DNA of 64,000 nt from Blepharisma japonicum (lineage: Eukaryota > Ciliophora > Heterotrichea > Heterotrichida > Blepharismidae): NCBI GenBank assembly GCA_949751835.1, contig CATKHK010000046.1, positions 186,001 through 250,000 of the forward strand. Reading direction: 5' to 3'. Both the position numbers and the translations under genes were made by a program. The notes beneath the pieces are model-generated. The model worked only from the letters and a program-made list of their open reading frames with translations. It ran no database searches and was not told the origin of the DNA. Each line of letters opens with the position of its first letter. Position 1 is the first letter of the stretch. Positions 47,562 through 59,954 of the stretch are shown piece by piece.

Positions 47562-49687
47562 ATGTCTAATTATACATATCTGTGGTGAGAAGAAGAAATT
47601 AAGTATAAATATCAGCTATTGGTGTATTTCAGCTATGGATTTGTTGCAATTTCAACAATGTCAAGACTTCCTTTTATATTATTTTCTCCTTTACCAATTT
47701 GAAGAGAATTTTTGAAGAGGACTATCCATCACTTTCTTGCTGTTATCTTTTTAAAAATTTTTGAAAGAAAATCTCCGAATATTAAAGCAGTATCAGGAAT
47801 TATTGCAATAGAATACTATCATTTATTACTATTTTTATCAACATGAATCATTAATCCTTATATATTAGAGCTATTTTCATTCTCACTGACAATAAAGTTG
47901 GAACTCCCATTTATACAAAATCGAATAATTGCAAATTTAATTTTGTTTAAGCACTTTTATGTTTGATGCTTTCATGGAATACTCTTTGGAGAAAACTCAA
48001 CAAGCCTTGATATGTCTTTTTTAAGGTCATTTTTATCAATATTTATAATTTGTAATATTGGAGAGTTTTATTTAGACAAAGTATCTTATGAGAAATTTAA
48101 TTTCAGCAAAGAGCTAGAGACATCAAAAAAAAGATTGAAAATAATAACTGATGCCTTTCCTGATGGCATAACTGTAATTTCCAGGAATCGAACAATTGAG
48201 TTTTTCAATGACAACATAATAAGTTTGCTAAATTGCGAAAGTATCAACCTTTATTACGAAATATCTCAATATGAATATTGTCCAAATCGAAAAGTTTCAA
48301 GTTTCTCTTCATCAAATTTGCTTATTGATGATATTTCTGAAGCATTTGATTATCTCGAAAATGATGAAATAACACTAGGAATCACATATTTAAATAATAT
48401 ATATTTGGAGTGGAAAATAAAAAAAATCACTTGAGAAGACACCCCAATGCTTTTCTTGACTGTGAGAAATGTAAATCAAATCATTGAGCTTGAAAAAAGT
48501 ATAGCTGCTGACGATATGAAAACTGTGCTACTAAGGTCAGTTTCTCATGAACTAAGAACTCCTTTAAACTCAATTGAGTATTTTATCAAAGAAATAAGCG
48601 AAAACTCCGAATTTGAAAGAACTGAAGAAGAAAAACAAAACTTGAAGATAGTTTCTGTTTCTTCAAAATTAATGCTTTCGCTTATAGATGATTTACTTGA
48701 CTACTCAAAAATTCTTTCTGGAGTTTTTACAGTAAAAAAAGCTCAATGTGATCCAATACACATAATTAAAAATTGCTGCGAACTTGTTAGTATGCAAGTG
48801 ACCAAGAAAAATTTGTATTTGATTTGTAGACTAGATCCAAGCATCCCCCGAGTAATAATCACTGACCCTATTAGATTAAGCCAGATTTTATTGAATTTGC
48901 TCAGCAATGCTTTAAAATTTACATTAAAAGGGTCTATAGAAATTTGTTGTACCTTTACATTGAAAAATAAACTTAAATTTTATGTAGAAGATACTGGAAT
49001 TGGGATGACAAAAGAAATAAGAAAAAGGCTTTTCACCGAATTCAGCACGTCTTATATTCCAAGCATTAACCCTAGGGGCTCAGGACTTGGCCTTTGTATA
49101 TCTAACTTTTTAGCAAAGCAGCTTGGAGAGAAGCCAATTAAAGTTAAATCTATACCTGGAATTGGCTCACCTTTTGGTTTTCAATTGATGTTTTCAATAA
49201 AAATTCTTCGTCCCTAAGATGTGAAAAGCTGCTTCAGGTAGGAAATGAAGGCAAAACACCCTTTGATATGGACAAATATAAATCTTTAAAAAATTCAGGA
49301 CTCTCAGATATTCTCATTGTCGATGATAATGAATTTAATCGTATTGTTCTTTCAGCTATAATTGGACAGCAAAACTGGTCTATTGAAGAGGCATGCAATG
49401 GTAAAGATGCATTAAATAAAGTCATTGCATGCAATAAGAGAAATCACATGTATAAAGTCATTGTTATGGATTGCAGCATGCCTGAGATGTCAGGATTTGA
49501 GGCTACAATGGAAATTGTAAATTACTATAAAAATGGGGAAATCTCTAAAATACCCTCAATCATAGGGTATTCAGCATTCAACACAGATGAAGATAAAAAT
49601 ATCTGTTTTGAATGTGGGATGATTGACTATTTAACTAAACCTTGCCCACCAGAGAAAATTATATCAACTATAAAAAAATATTTATAG
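47562..49687 (+). pseudogene. hybrid histidine kinase 5, frameshifted before the receiver
   Basis: This starts MSNYTYLWWEEEIKYKYQ and stays in one frame through the membrane region, PAS-like sensor (TDAFPDGITVIS), His329 in RSVSHELRTPLNSI, N box NLLSNALKFTLKG, G1 EDTGIGM and G2 GSGLGLCIS. It ends at a TAA at 49217. The receiver (FSIDVFNKNSS... then LIVDDNEFN and VMDCSMPEMSG) continues in another frame. The switch lies at about 49174-49187, inside the G2-to-end strand (GIGSPFGF, expected GKGSxFxFSID). The total length is 2126 nt, one less than a multiple of three, so one base is missing. No 15-nt GT-AG intron fits. It is either a real mutation that leaves a receiver-less kinase, or an assembly error. 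Subfamily B. Confidence 0.75.
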
Positions 49688-50386
49688 GAAGATAACAGAA
49701 AAATTTCAATAAATTTCTTGAATAGGTAATGATCAATTTTCTCTTCATTAGCAGAATGCTGAGCCTATAATCTCAAGTACTTTAAATTTATTAAAAACTT
49801 TAAATTTCTTAAAGTAAAAAAATTAATCTTCAAAACATAATAGAGTTATTTATTAAGAAAAAATTATATCCATTTTTGCTTGCTATGAGATATAGTCTAT
49901 CGATTTAAGTGACTAACTGCTATCATTAATGCTTTTTTTCTGGAAATTGGCAATTTAGCATATGAATTTATCATACTTTAGTCCATCAACTATTGCTATT
50001 TAATGCCAATTTGAAATTTAATTGTAGCAACCTTTTAATTTTAATTATAAAAAAGCTATAGAGCGATCCAACTATATAAGATTAAAAACATAAAAATTAT
50101 CTATATGGAAAATCATTTTTATTAATTAATCCAACTAGTATTTTTATTTCTTCAAAAAGGAAAGAAAAATAAACAGATTGAAATTTATTATCAATTAAAT
50201 TGGAAAAGAATTAATTGAGATATATTTAATAACCAGTTTTAAAGCTTATATTTAATTATTGTATTTATCAGTAGTATAAAGCTAATTATTATAAGCCCTT
50301 TTTGGAAAAGTCCTTGAAGAGGAGTTAATTATATTGGAATGAAATCATCGTATATGGGTTCCACAATCAGTAAAATTAAATATTAA
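49688..50386. other. intergenic between kinases 5 and 6
   Basis: About 700 bp, AT-rich, with nothing recognised. Confidence 0.55.
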
Positions 50387-52531
50387 ATGAGTGATCTAAG
50401 AACGCTGTGATGGCAAGAAGAAACAGAGGATATCTTCAGATTTCTTTCTAAAGTAGTAAAATTGACAATTATAGTAGATGGGCTTGCGTTTATGCTTAAT
50501 TGGATACTTGAATCTCCCTATTGAAAAACAATTTTTATACCAGTTATGATCTGCCACTTCTTAATTGCTATCTTTATTTGAATAGAACCATGAAAAAAGA
50601 CTATCCATAAAAGCATCACTCTAATAATAGTTACTGAGTATTGAAATATTATATTTTTATGTTTTTCTTGAACTTATTCTACTGACTCCAAATATTTATT
50701 TGAATTGTGCAGCTTAATAACTCGATTCCATATTCAGTTTCCTTGTATTAAGTCAAAATTGCTTTTCAATGCAGTGATGATTAATCATATCTATATTTGA
50801 CATATGCATTATCTGATAATAAGTAAAAACATAGAGCTATCTATTCTTATTCCATTTATGAGGATTCTCATTCTAATGTTTATGTCAAACAAATGGCATT
50901 CACATATTTTAAGTGCTTCTTATGATCGGTTTTGTACAAGAAAAGAACTAGAGATAACGTCGAATAAACTTAACTCAATATCTAGAGCCTGTTTTGATGG
51001 AATACTAATAATATCCCAATGCAAGAAAATAAATTTTTTTAACAACCGATTTTTGGAACTTTTGGAGATTACTTCTGATGATTTGTATACTTTTTTGACC
51101 AAAATTGAATACTGTAAAGATAGAAAAGCTTCAACTTTTACTTCATCAAATATTCTAATTGATGACATTGATTATTTATTAAATGATCCACATCAAGAAG
51201 AGATAACCCTTGGAATTTCACTTATTAATACTTTGTATTTAGAATGAAAAGTAAGGAGCATTGTTTGAGAGGATCAGCCAGCAATTTTTTTGGTAGTCAG
51301 AAATGTAAATAAAATAATTGAATTGGAAAACAATATAGCAAACAATAAAATGAAAAATTTCATTTTCAGGTCTGCATCACATGAACTCAAAACTCCATTG
51401 AATTCTATCATATATTTCACAAACGAATTATTAGGAAATCTTACGATTCAACAATCCTTAGATGGCATGAGAAAAAACCTTAAAATTGTTTCTATTTCTA
51501 GCAATGTTATGCTAACACTTATTAATGATCTCCTTGATTATTCAAAGATATTATCGGGTGTTTTTAAGATTCAAAAGAAATATTGTGAACTAAATTTTCT
51601 GATTCAGAACACTTTTGAGCTAATGCAACCACAATCAGATAAGAAAGGATTATTATTTATAAAAAGAATTGATCCTTCTATCCCAAAAGAAATTTTTATA
51701 GATCCTGTGAGATTTGGACAAATTCTGTTAAATTTGGTTAATAACGCTGTCAGACACACAATAAAAGGCAAGATAGAAATATCTTGTGTTATGACCACGA
51801 GAAACGCCATGAAATGTTATGTTGAAGATACAGGAATTGGAATTGACCAGCAAAAATTAAACAAAATTATTAAGGATTTTGAATCTAATAGTATCATATA
51901 TTCATGCTCAAAGGAGATAGGGCTTGGCTTAGGGATATCTAATCTACTAGTTAAACAATTAGGGGGAAAATGCATTAAGGCAAAATCACAAATAGGTAAA
52001 GGCTCTAGATTCAGCTTTGATATAAAAATTTTTGAAGAAAGTATGCTTTCATCTGATTTCGAAAAATGCTATTCTCAGCTTGACAACGAAGATATTAACA
52101 CTGAAATGATTACTAAAATTAGATCATTTAAAGAAGCTCAAAAGCATGATATTTTGGTTGTTGATGACACAGAGTTCAATTTAGAAATAGTCGGATCTGT
52201 TTTAAAAACCTATGGAATTTCTTTTTCTGAAGCCTTAAATGGTAGAATTGCTGTAGAAAAAATAATAAAAGAGGATCTAAGATGTATTCCATATAAAGTC
52301 GTTATTATGGATTGTGATATGCCTGAAATGAATGGGTGAGAAGCCACAAAACGGATTTATGAACTCTACAATGAAGGAAGAATTAAATATCTACCGAAAA
52401 TCATTGGATATTCTGCCTATACATCTGATGAAGATATTAAACTCTGCCATGAAAGTGGGATGATTGAGTATTTGCCAAAGCCTTGCCCTTCTGAAGACAT
52501 TATCAAAGCTATTGTTAAATATTTATATTAA
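50387..52531 (+). CDS. hybrid histidine kinase 6
   Basis: This has 714 residues, starting MSDLRTLWWQEETEDIFR, with a Trp-rich membrane region in which many Trp codons are TGA. The sensor region is ISRACFDGILIISQ. His332 lies in RSASHELKTPLNSI, N box ILLNLVNNAVRHTIKG and G1 EDTGIGI. The G2 region is altered to EIGLGLGIS, without the usual GSGLGL, so ATP-lid behaviour may differ. The receiver has VVDDTEFN, Asp642 in VIMDCDMPEMNGW and PKPC. Subfamily A; the closest neighbour in sequence is copy 1. Confidence 0.94.
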
Positions 52532-52734
52532 TTTAGCAAAATTATATCGATGAATTTCAAATAAAAGATGTTATTTTGCAACAATTATTTATGTTAAATT
52601 AATATTGATGCATATTAAATGATTTTAAGCATAATCCTCAATGATTTTGTAATAACCTGGTATAAGCCAGATCATCCATTTACTCAGTAGCAGTGAATCA
52701 GTAATCAATATTATCAATTATTTAAATTAAATTA

Positions 52735-54858
52735 ATGGAAAAGTTCCGCAGGCTGTGGTGGGCAGAAGAAGTTGAGTATCTCTTCAAACTGTTACTTTAT
52801 TTCAACTATATTTTTTCGTTTATTTCTATTACTACAAGAATTTCAGATGCAATGTGAAATTTCAATACTCTCATAGAAAACTCCATATATATTATCACAC
52901 ACTCGCTTGGGTGCATGACGCTGGTACTTGTTAGTAATAAAAGCTGGCAAACAAAGATGCTCGTGGCTTTTGCAGTCACTGAAGTTTACAATATATGCTG
53001 CTTTATATCGAAGAGTGTCATAAAGGAGCACCCGTGCATGTTTCAGTCGTTTTCCTTTATTTTAATAACACAACTTCAAGTTCCTATGGTGCGGAACAAA
53101 TATATTTTGAATTTATTGCTGCTCAAATATGTTTATATGTGGTTTGTGCACGATATTCTATTCAACTCATCAACAGCTAATGTTATTCAGTTCAATACAA
53201 TTTTAGCAATCTTGTTGATGTGCAATGTAAATAGTTACTACAAACGGAAGGTCTCTTATGAGAGATTTTTATACTTTAAAGAGCTTGAAGAGTCGAAAGA
53301 CCGATTTAAGGTTATTTCTCAAGCATTTTCTGATGGAGTCCTTATTTTATCAGAAGGAAACACTATTGAATTCACTAATGAAAATATTCTGACTTTGTTG
53401 CACTGCAGTCAAGACGAGATCTATCAAGAGGTCTCGAAATATGAATACCTCGCTGATAAAAAAGTCTCAGGATTTAATACCTCAAATTTTCTCATTGATG
53501 ACATTCACTTTGCCTTTCACCATTTAGAGGCTGCAGAAATTACTCTTGGGATCACTCAACTAGGAACTGTTAAACTAGAATGAAAAGCCAGAAAAATTGC
53601 ATGAGAAAACCATCAGGCTTTGTTTTTAACTGCAAGAAATGTAAATCATATAATTGAACTTGAAAAAAGAATTGCCGACGACAACATGAAGACTGTTTTA
53701 TTGAGATCTGTTTCGCATGAATTAAGGACACCATTAAACTCTATCAATTTTTTTGTAAATAATTTAATTACCAAAGCAATAGATAATAAATCAGAAGAAG
53801 AGAAAAATAAGCTGAAAATCATTTCAATTTCATCGAAATTAATGCTTTCACTTATTGATGATTTACTTGACTACTCAAAAATGCTGGCTGGAGTTTTTGC
53901 AGTAAAGAAAATTCCTTGCAACTTTAAAAAAATCCTAATGAATGCATGTGAACTCATTAGCTTGCAAGCAAACAAAAAGAATTTAAGCTTAAGAGTTAGA
54001 ATTGACCCTGAAATTCCAGAAAATCTCTATACAGATCCACTTAGACTTAGTCAGATATTTCTGAATTTATTAAGTAATGCCTTGAAATTTACTTTGAAAG
54101 GATGAATTGAAATAAGCTGTGTTCTTTCCTGCAAAAATAGATTAAAGATATATGTAGAAGACACAGGTATTGGGATGACTGAAGAAGTCAGGCATAGGCT
54201 TTTCACAGAGTTCAGCACATCCTATATTCCTACTATTAATCCTCAAGGAAGTGGGCTTGGGCTTTGCATTTCTAATATGTTAGTAAAAGTTTTAGGCGGA
54301 AAACCAATAAAAGTTTCCTCGCAGTTAGGAAAGGGTTCAATTTTTCATTTTGCAATAAATATCCATCATGATAGCCAAACTTACGAAAAATATGAAAAAA
54401 TAGTCGAAGTAAACGATGAACGAGTGGATTATATTGACATGGATAAATACAAAGAAAAAAGCTCTATAAAAGCTTTAGATGTTCTAATTGTAGATGATAA
54501 TGATTTTAATAGGATTGTTCTTGGTTCAATTTTGGCTCAGTATAATATTACTTATGGAGAAGCTTGTGATGGAAAGGATGCCATTAATAAAATTCTCGCT
54601 TATGAGAAAAGTGAAAAAATGTGCAAAGTTGTTATCATGGATTGCAATATGCCAGAAATTAGTGGTTTTGAAGCCACTAAAATATTATTAAAAGCACATA
54701 GAGATGGAGAAATCAAAAAAATACCAACGATTATTGGGTACTCAGCATATACCTCTGACGAAGATAAAAATGCTTGCTTTGAGTGCGGAATGTCAGATTA
54801 TTTGACAAAGCCATGCCCTCCGGAGAGTATAATAACTACAGTGAGAAAATATTTGTAA
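52735..54858 (+). CDS. hybrid histidine kinase 7
   Basis: This has 707 residues, starting MEKFRRLWWAEEVEYLFK. Its base composition in the first 250 codons is less AT-biased than its neighbours. The sensor is ISQAFSDGVLILSEG, with His328 in RSVSHELRTPLNSI, N box FLNLLSNALKFTLKG followed by a TGA-coded Trp (GWIEISC), G1 EDTGIGM and G2 GSGLGLCIS. The receiver has IVDDNDFN and Asp636 in VIMDCNMPEISG, then TKPCPPE. Subfamily B. It is intact throughout. Confidence 0.95.
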
Positions 54859-55499
54859 ATTAAATCGGATATGAAATTTAGCATATTTGGTTAGCTAAAC
54901 TTTATATAGAATTTTTTTGTTTGATAATTTATTTATTTAATTTTTATTCTAGCTTCATTACTTTTCCATTATTTACAGATACTTAAAGAGTGAAAATATT
55001 TATATAAAATCTAACATCAAGACATTTTGTCTTTATTTTTAATTTTAAAAAATAACTAAAAACTCATTAAAATTAAAAATGTTATCTGAACATGTGCTAT
55101 AAACAATTTTGCAGGGTTGTGACTAATAATCTCATCCTTTATAACTCTGGTGTAGTTTTAGTATGTCATCACGCTTAGTCTTTCTGCATTACTTTGAGCT
55201 TTGAGGGGAAAATTGTATCTGATTTCCCAACACATTTGATTTGCTGTCTGAAAGCAACCCAAATTTTCTAATTGCCCAGAAATAGCAAAGTGCAAGGCTA
55301 TACACTTGGCTCGTCGTGCAACACCGAATAAAATCACATTCAAGAGGTATAATTTATAAGTTGCTTTTAAAATAAATGAGCGTAGTAATTATTAATAAAT
55401 TTTAAGCTCTTCAATGATTATTAAATTATAGTCTTCTCTTTGAATCCGTTAAATTATTGAATGTGAAAAAGCAACAAATTCCTGATTTTTTGCATAAAA
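54859..55499. other. intergenic with a GC-richer island
   Basis: The spacer between kinases 7 and 8. The stretch of about 55110-55345 is visibly richer in G and C than any other spacer in the window. A minus-strand frame of 61 codons (55343-55158) and a plus-strand frame of about 40 codons lie in it, but neither resembles a known protein. It could be an RNA gene or a small coding gene. Confidence 0.5.
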
Positions 55500-57625
55500 A
55501 TGAGAGAGGACAAATCAAATTGACTTCAAGAAGAAATTGAAGGCATTTACTCATGCCTGATTCGCTTCAGCAAATTTTTCATGTATTATTTTCTGCTTTC
55601 TATCATCTGGAATGTATTTTTGCAGCAATGGCAGTTTTGAAAGTATATTTTTGCTCCAATATTTATATTTACAGGGCTTATCACTGTACTTATCCGATAT
55701 GCCTCACGCAAAGATATAAAATACAAAGCAATTGCATCAATAATATATGCTGAATATTTCAACTTATCATTAAACTTTATTTCACTTTATATAAAAGAGC
55801 AAAAGTCTACTTTAGAAATTATCGCCTTACTTATGGTAACTTTTTTCCAGCTCACAATGATAAGAAACAAGTGAGTTTTTAATATTATGGTTTTAAAATT
55901 TTTGTATTTGTGGGAATATCACGGGATTTTCTTTAGAAATGAACAAAGATCTTTGCCTTTGAATTCAACATGCCTTTTCATTGGAATTTTAAATTATGGG
56001 CATTCTCATTTGATGAAGATCACATATGAGCGCTATGCTTATCGAAAAGAACTAGAGTCTTCAAGAAATAGACTTGATACAATCACTCAATCAATTTCTG
56101 ACGGAATTCTTATTATTTCTTACCACAAAGTAATTGAGTTTTATAATTCGTATACAATAAATTTACTTGGGACGAGCTCAGAAAATCTTTTCGAGACTTT
56201 ATCAAAAATACATTATTGTGAAAATAAAAAAGTATCAAATTTAACCACTACAGAGTTTCTAACAGATGATATTGATTATCTATTAGAAAATTATATAAAC
56301 GAAGAAATTACGCTTGGAATCACACTTATTGGAAATAATAATTTGGTATGAAAAGCATGCAAAATTCAATGAGAAGGAAAAGCTGCTCTCTTTTTGACAA
56401 TTAAAAATTCTAATCAAATCATTGAGCTGGAAAAAAAGCTTTCCAATGATCAAATGAAAAATCTGCTATTAAGATCAGTGTCTCATGAATTAAAAACGCC
56501 ACTTAACTCTATAACATATTTCACAAATGACTTACTCTCTAACTTTCAGAAAGAAGTAAATGAAGAATTTAAAAAATTGAAAATTATTTCTGTTTCAAGC
56601 AAGCTTATGCTTTCATTAACAAATGATTTGCTCGATTATTCAAAAATCTTAGCTGGAACATTTTCGATCCAAAAAAGCTATTTTAATCTACGGGAAAGTA
56701 TAAAAAGCATATGTGAGTTATTTCATTACCAAGCAGAAAAGAAAAAATTGCAGTTTATTATTCGACTATCCCCTGAGTTGCCTGAATTTATTTATACTGA
56801 CCCATTACGATTCAATCAAATAATTTTAAATTTGCTAAGTAATGCAATAAAATATACATTGAGAGGGAAAATTGAAATCTGCATTATTTCAACAGTTGAG
56901 AATAAATTGAAGTGCTTTGTAGAAGATTCAGGAATTGGTATAGAAAAAAATCAGCCACTAATTTGTTTAATTCTAATAGCTGTACAAGTATCCCCGTCCT
57001 TACACCAAACGGCTGCGGGCTTGGATTATATATATCGAATCTTTTAGTGAAAGAATTAGGAGGCAACTCAATTGAAGTAAGCTCAATTCCTGGAAAAGGT
57101 TCAGTATTTTATTTTAGCATTGATTATTTTGAAAATAGCCTCCCAAATGAATTTTGCGAAACAATTGAAGATTTTGGCAACGAGGAAGCTTCAACGTTTG
57201 TGATGTCTGGCCAAGATTATGTAGATTCTTCAGAAAAAGAAGTCCTCATAGTAGATGATATGGAATTAAATTTAGAAATTTTAGCATCAATTTTATCAAG
57301 AAATTGTATCACTTATGACGAAGCTTTAAATGGAAAATGTGCTGTCGAAAAAGTGATTTCTCAAGACTTGAAAGATAAACCTTATAAAGTAATCATAATG
57401 GACTGTGAAATGCCTGAAATGAATGGCTGAGAAGCAGCAAAGACTATTGACCAGCTTTTTCGGCAAGGAAAATTAAGAACTAGTCCCCGCATAATAGGAT
57501 ACTCTGCATATACTTCAGATGAGGATATCAGATTATGCTTTCAGTCAGGAATGGTAAATTTTTTACCAAAGCCATCAACACCTGATAGCATTATCAAAGC
57601 AATTAAAACCCATCTGCAAAGCTAA
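55500..57625 (+). pseudogene. hybrid histidine kinase 8, frameshifted in the ATPase domain
   Basis: This starts MREDKSNWLQEEIEGIYS and is followed by the membrane region, PAS-like sensor (ITQSISDGILIIS), His329 in RSVSHELKTPLNSI and N box ILNLLSNAIKYTLRG. After G1 (EDSGIGIEK) the frame is lost within a run of seven A at 56944-56950. The second half (TPNGCGLGLYISNLL, receiver IVDDMELN, IIMDCEMPEMNGW) continues in another frame to TAA. The length of 2126 nt is one base short of a whole number of codons. Because the change is in a homopolymer, an assembly error is a real possibility. If true, the gene would make a kinase without a complete ATP site or receiver. Subfamily A. Confidence 0.75.
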
Positions 57626-57669
57626 GTCTGATTTTGTTTTTAAAATATTTTAATTAATATTATTCTACA

Positions 57670-59448
57670 TTAGCATGCTACATTCATAGCAGTTTTGTCA
57701 AAATACACGTTGTTTCTATGATATACATTGACCTTTCCTTTTTTCTTTAAATCATCAAGTCTATGTAAATCGACTTCGCTGGTTCTTCTCCGAGTATTTC
57801 TTTTAATTCCTAATCTTAATGGCTTAGGCTGAATTTTAATCGACATCATTTCAGGGCCTAATGGAGATTTTTTGATATGGTGAACTTCCTCAAAGTCCTC
57901 TTTTCGTCGTTTCGTTACCTTTTCGACTGACATGATTTCATCTTTCTTTAAAGACTGTGTGGCTTGTTGTTCTATATTTATATTTGAAATTGATTTTAAA
58001 TGATTAGATTCTTTTGCGAAAAGAGATGATAAGGAATGTTTGATCTGCTTGTGGGCTGAAGAACCACTCGTTTCTGTGGAAAGAAATGACATGTTTTCAG
58101 TTTTGCTTCGTTGTTTGTGCATATTTTCATTATAATCGAATCCAAAAAACTCATCTTTTGCAACAATTTTTTGGTTTCCAAGAGATAAAGGCTTAGAAAG
58201 CTGGTTTTCCGCATTCATATAGGATAAATCAAAATTGGAGCCATGAATGCTTGGCTTAAAGGGTGGCTGGATTTTTTTTTCATAGAATTTAAACCAATCA
58301 ATTCCTGAGCACCAGGGATGGTTTTTTATTTCTTCACTTCCCTGCACAGATCCAAGCCTGTTTTCAGGAATCTTGATTAGTAATCGCTGCAATAAATCTC
58401 TGCCTGCTTTGCTAATGTAGCCTGGAATCAATGCAGGCTCATTTAGTATTTTCCAATACATTTTTGCGCGATTTTCTTCGTAAAATGGTGGTAGGCCAGT
58501 GAGCATTTCATATAATAGTGATCCTAAGCTATAAAAATCAACACTTCGATTGTGTCCAAAGCCTGTCAACATTTCTGGGCTCATGTACTCAGGTGACCCA
58601 CAAAAACTATAGCTTCTTTCACTTTTTCCTAAATTTTCTTTAGAAAGCCCAAAGTCGGTTAGCCTTACATGGCCATCAATATCCAGCAAGACATTTTCTG
58701 GTTTTAAATCTCTATAAGCTATATCTCGAGTGTGCAAATACTCAATCCCCAGCAAAATTTCTGCAAAGTAAAATCTTGCTTGATCCTCAGTAAATCTTCC
58801 TGCATTATGCAAATGGTAAAACAATTCCCCACCAGGGCAGAAATCCATTACTAAATGCAGCTCTGAGGCAGTTTGGTATGCCCAATGCATTTTAATTATA
58901 AAAGGGTGATTTACAGTGCTCATAATGTTTCGCTCAGCAAAAATTTGGTTGACTTTATCTTCACTTCTAACGAAATCTTTATTCATAATTTTGATTGCAT
59001 AGAGTAAACCGTTATCCTTTTTTCTTGCTTCAACTACATGAGAGAACCCTCCTTTGCCAATGATTTTTATTACTTCGAAATGTGACACGCTGATTTCCCC
59101 ATTAAGAGCTTCCCCAAAGTTTGCTATTAATTCTTCATGGTGTTTAATTGGCTGCAAAGGTCGCTCGAATGAATTTAATCAATGATCGAGTATTTCGATG
59201 TTGTTTTTAGTTCTTAGTGTGACTATATGTTGATCGCCTTTATATCTTCTTATAACTTCTGACAGTAATCAGCCACATGTAAGAGAATCATCTGGCACGG
59301 AAATATGGAAAACTTCATTTGAAATGAAAATTTTGATAATTTTGGGGAATAGCAAGGATTTTGACTTTTCGACAATTTCGTAAGAGTAATGATTAGCATT
59401 TGACTTCAATTGGCTGTGAATTATTGATTTAGGCTGCGTTTGACCCAT
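57670..59448 (-). CDS. AGC-family Ser/Thr protein kinase with N-terminal extension
   Basis: This encodes 592 residues. The start at 59448 (MGQTQPKS) is supported by open frame with TGA=Trp (TCGWLLSEV, LDHWLNSFERP), and it predicts N-myristoylation. Residues of about 30-95 look like a ubiquitin-like fold. The kinase domain (about 123-380) has GKGGFSHVV, the Lys153 of AIKIM, YRDLKPEN (Asp247), DFG (265-267) and the AGC-type activation loop SYSFCGSPEYMSPE, with Ser281 where Thr is common. After the AGC tail comes the hydrophobic motif FFGFDY (434-439), in which Asp438 replaces the usual regulatory Ser/Thr. A long basic, Ser-rich C-terminus follows. The family (S6K/PKB/PKA-like AGC) is certain; the exact orthology is not. 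Confidence 0.92.
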
Positions 59449-59954
59449 TCTTTGAAAATGGATTAATTAATATAAGTAATTATGTCTTAACTATGTCACG
59501 CCATTATGAGAAATACTCAGATTCCTTACCATATCAAAAGTTTTAAAATTTAATTTAAATTTACAACAGTTTATGGTTAAAATAAAATTTTGTAATTTGT
59601 AATTCTAATTAAAGGAAGCTAGACCATAAATTCTATTTTTTGCTCAGCTCAAATTTCGAATAAATTCCTTGAATGATTATATAAAAAAATATTACTTTTG
59701 CTATTTTTAGTATTTTCAAATATCAAAATAACTGTAAAAGTTTGATTTTCCAATAAAATCACAAATCGCTTTAATTGAAAGAATTTTGATTAAAATTAGT
59801 TAAATAGATTCACTATTTTATTATGTGAGTATACTCTTATTAAAAGTACCTAATTTTTGTCATTTTTTATGTATTTAATTAATATAAAAAAATATAAATA
59901 AAATTTTATTTTCAAAAGATAAAAAGATTTAGATTATAAATCTTTGTAATCATA
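59449..59954. other. intergenic
   Basis: AT-rich spacer; no gene is seen. Confidence 0.55.

Noticed and set aside
49160-49220. A 15-nt intron to explain the kinase 5 frame change
   Set aside because: A 15-nt intron cannot shift the frame, and no GT...AG of 14 or 16 nt fits at the switch point.
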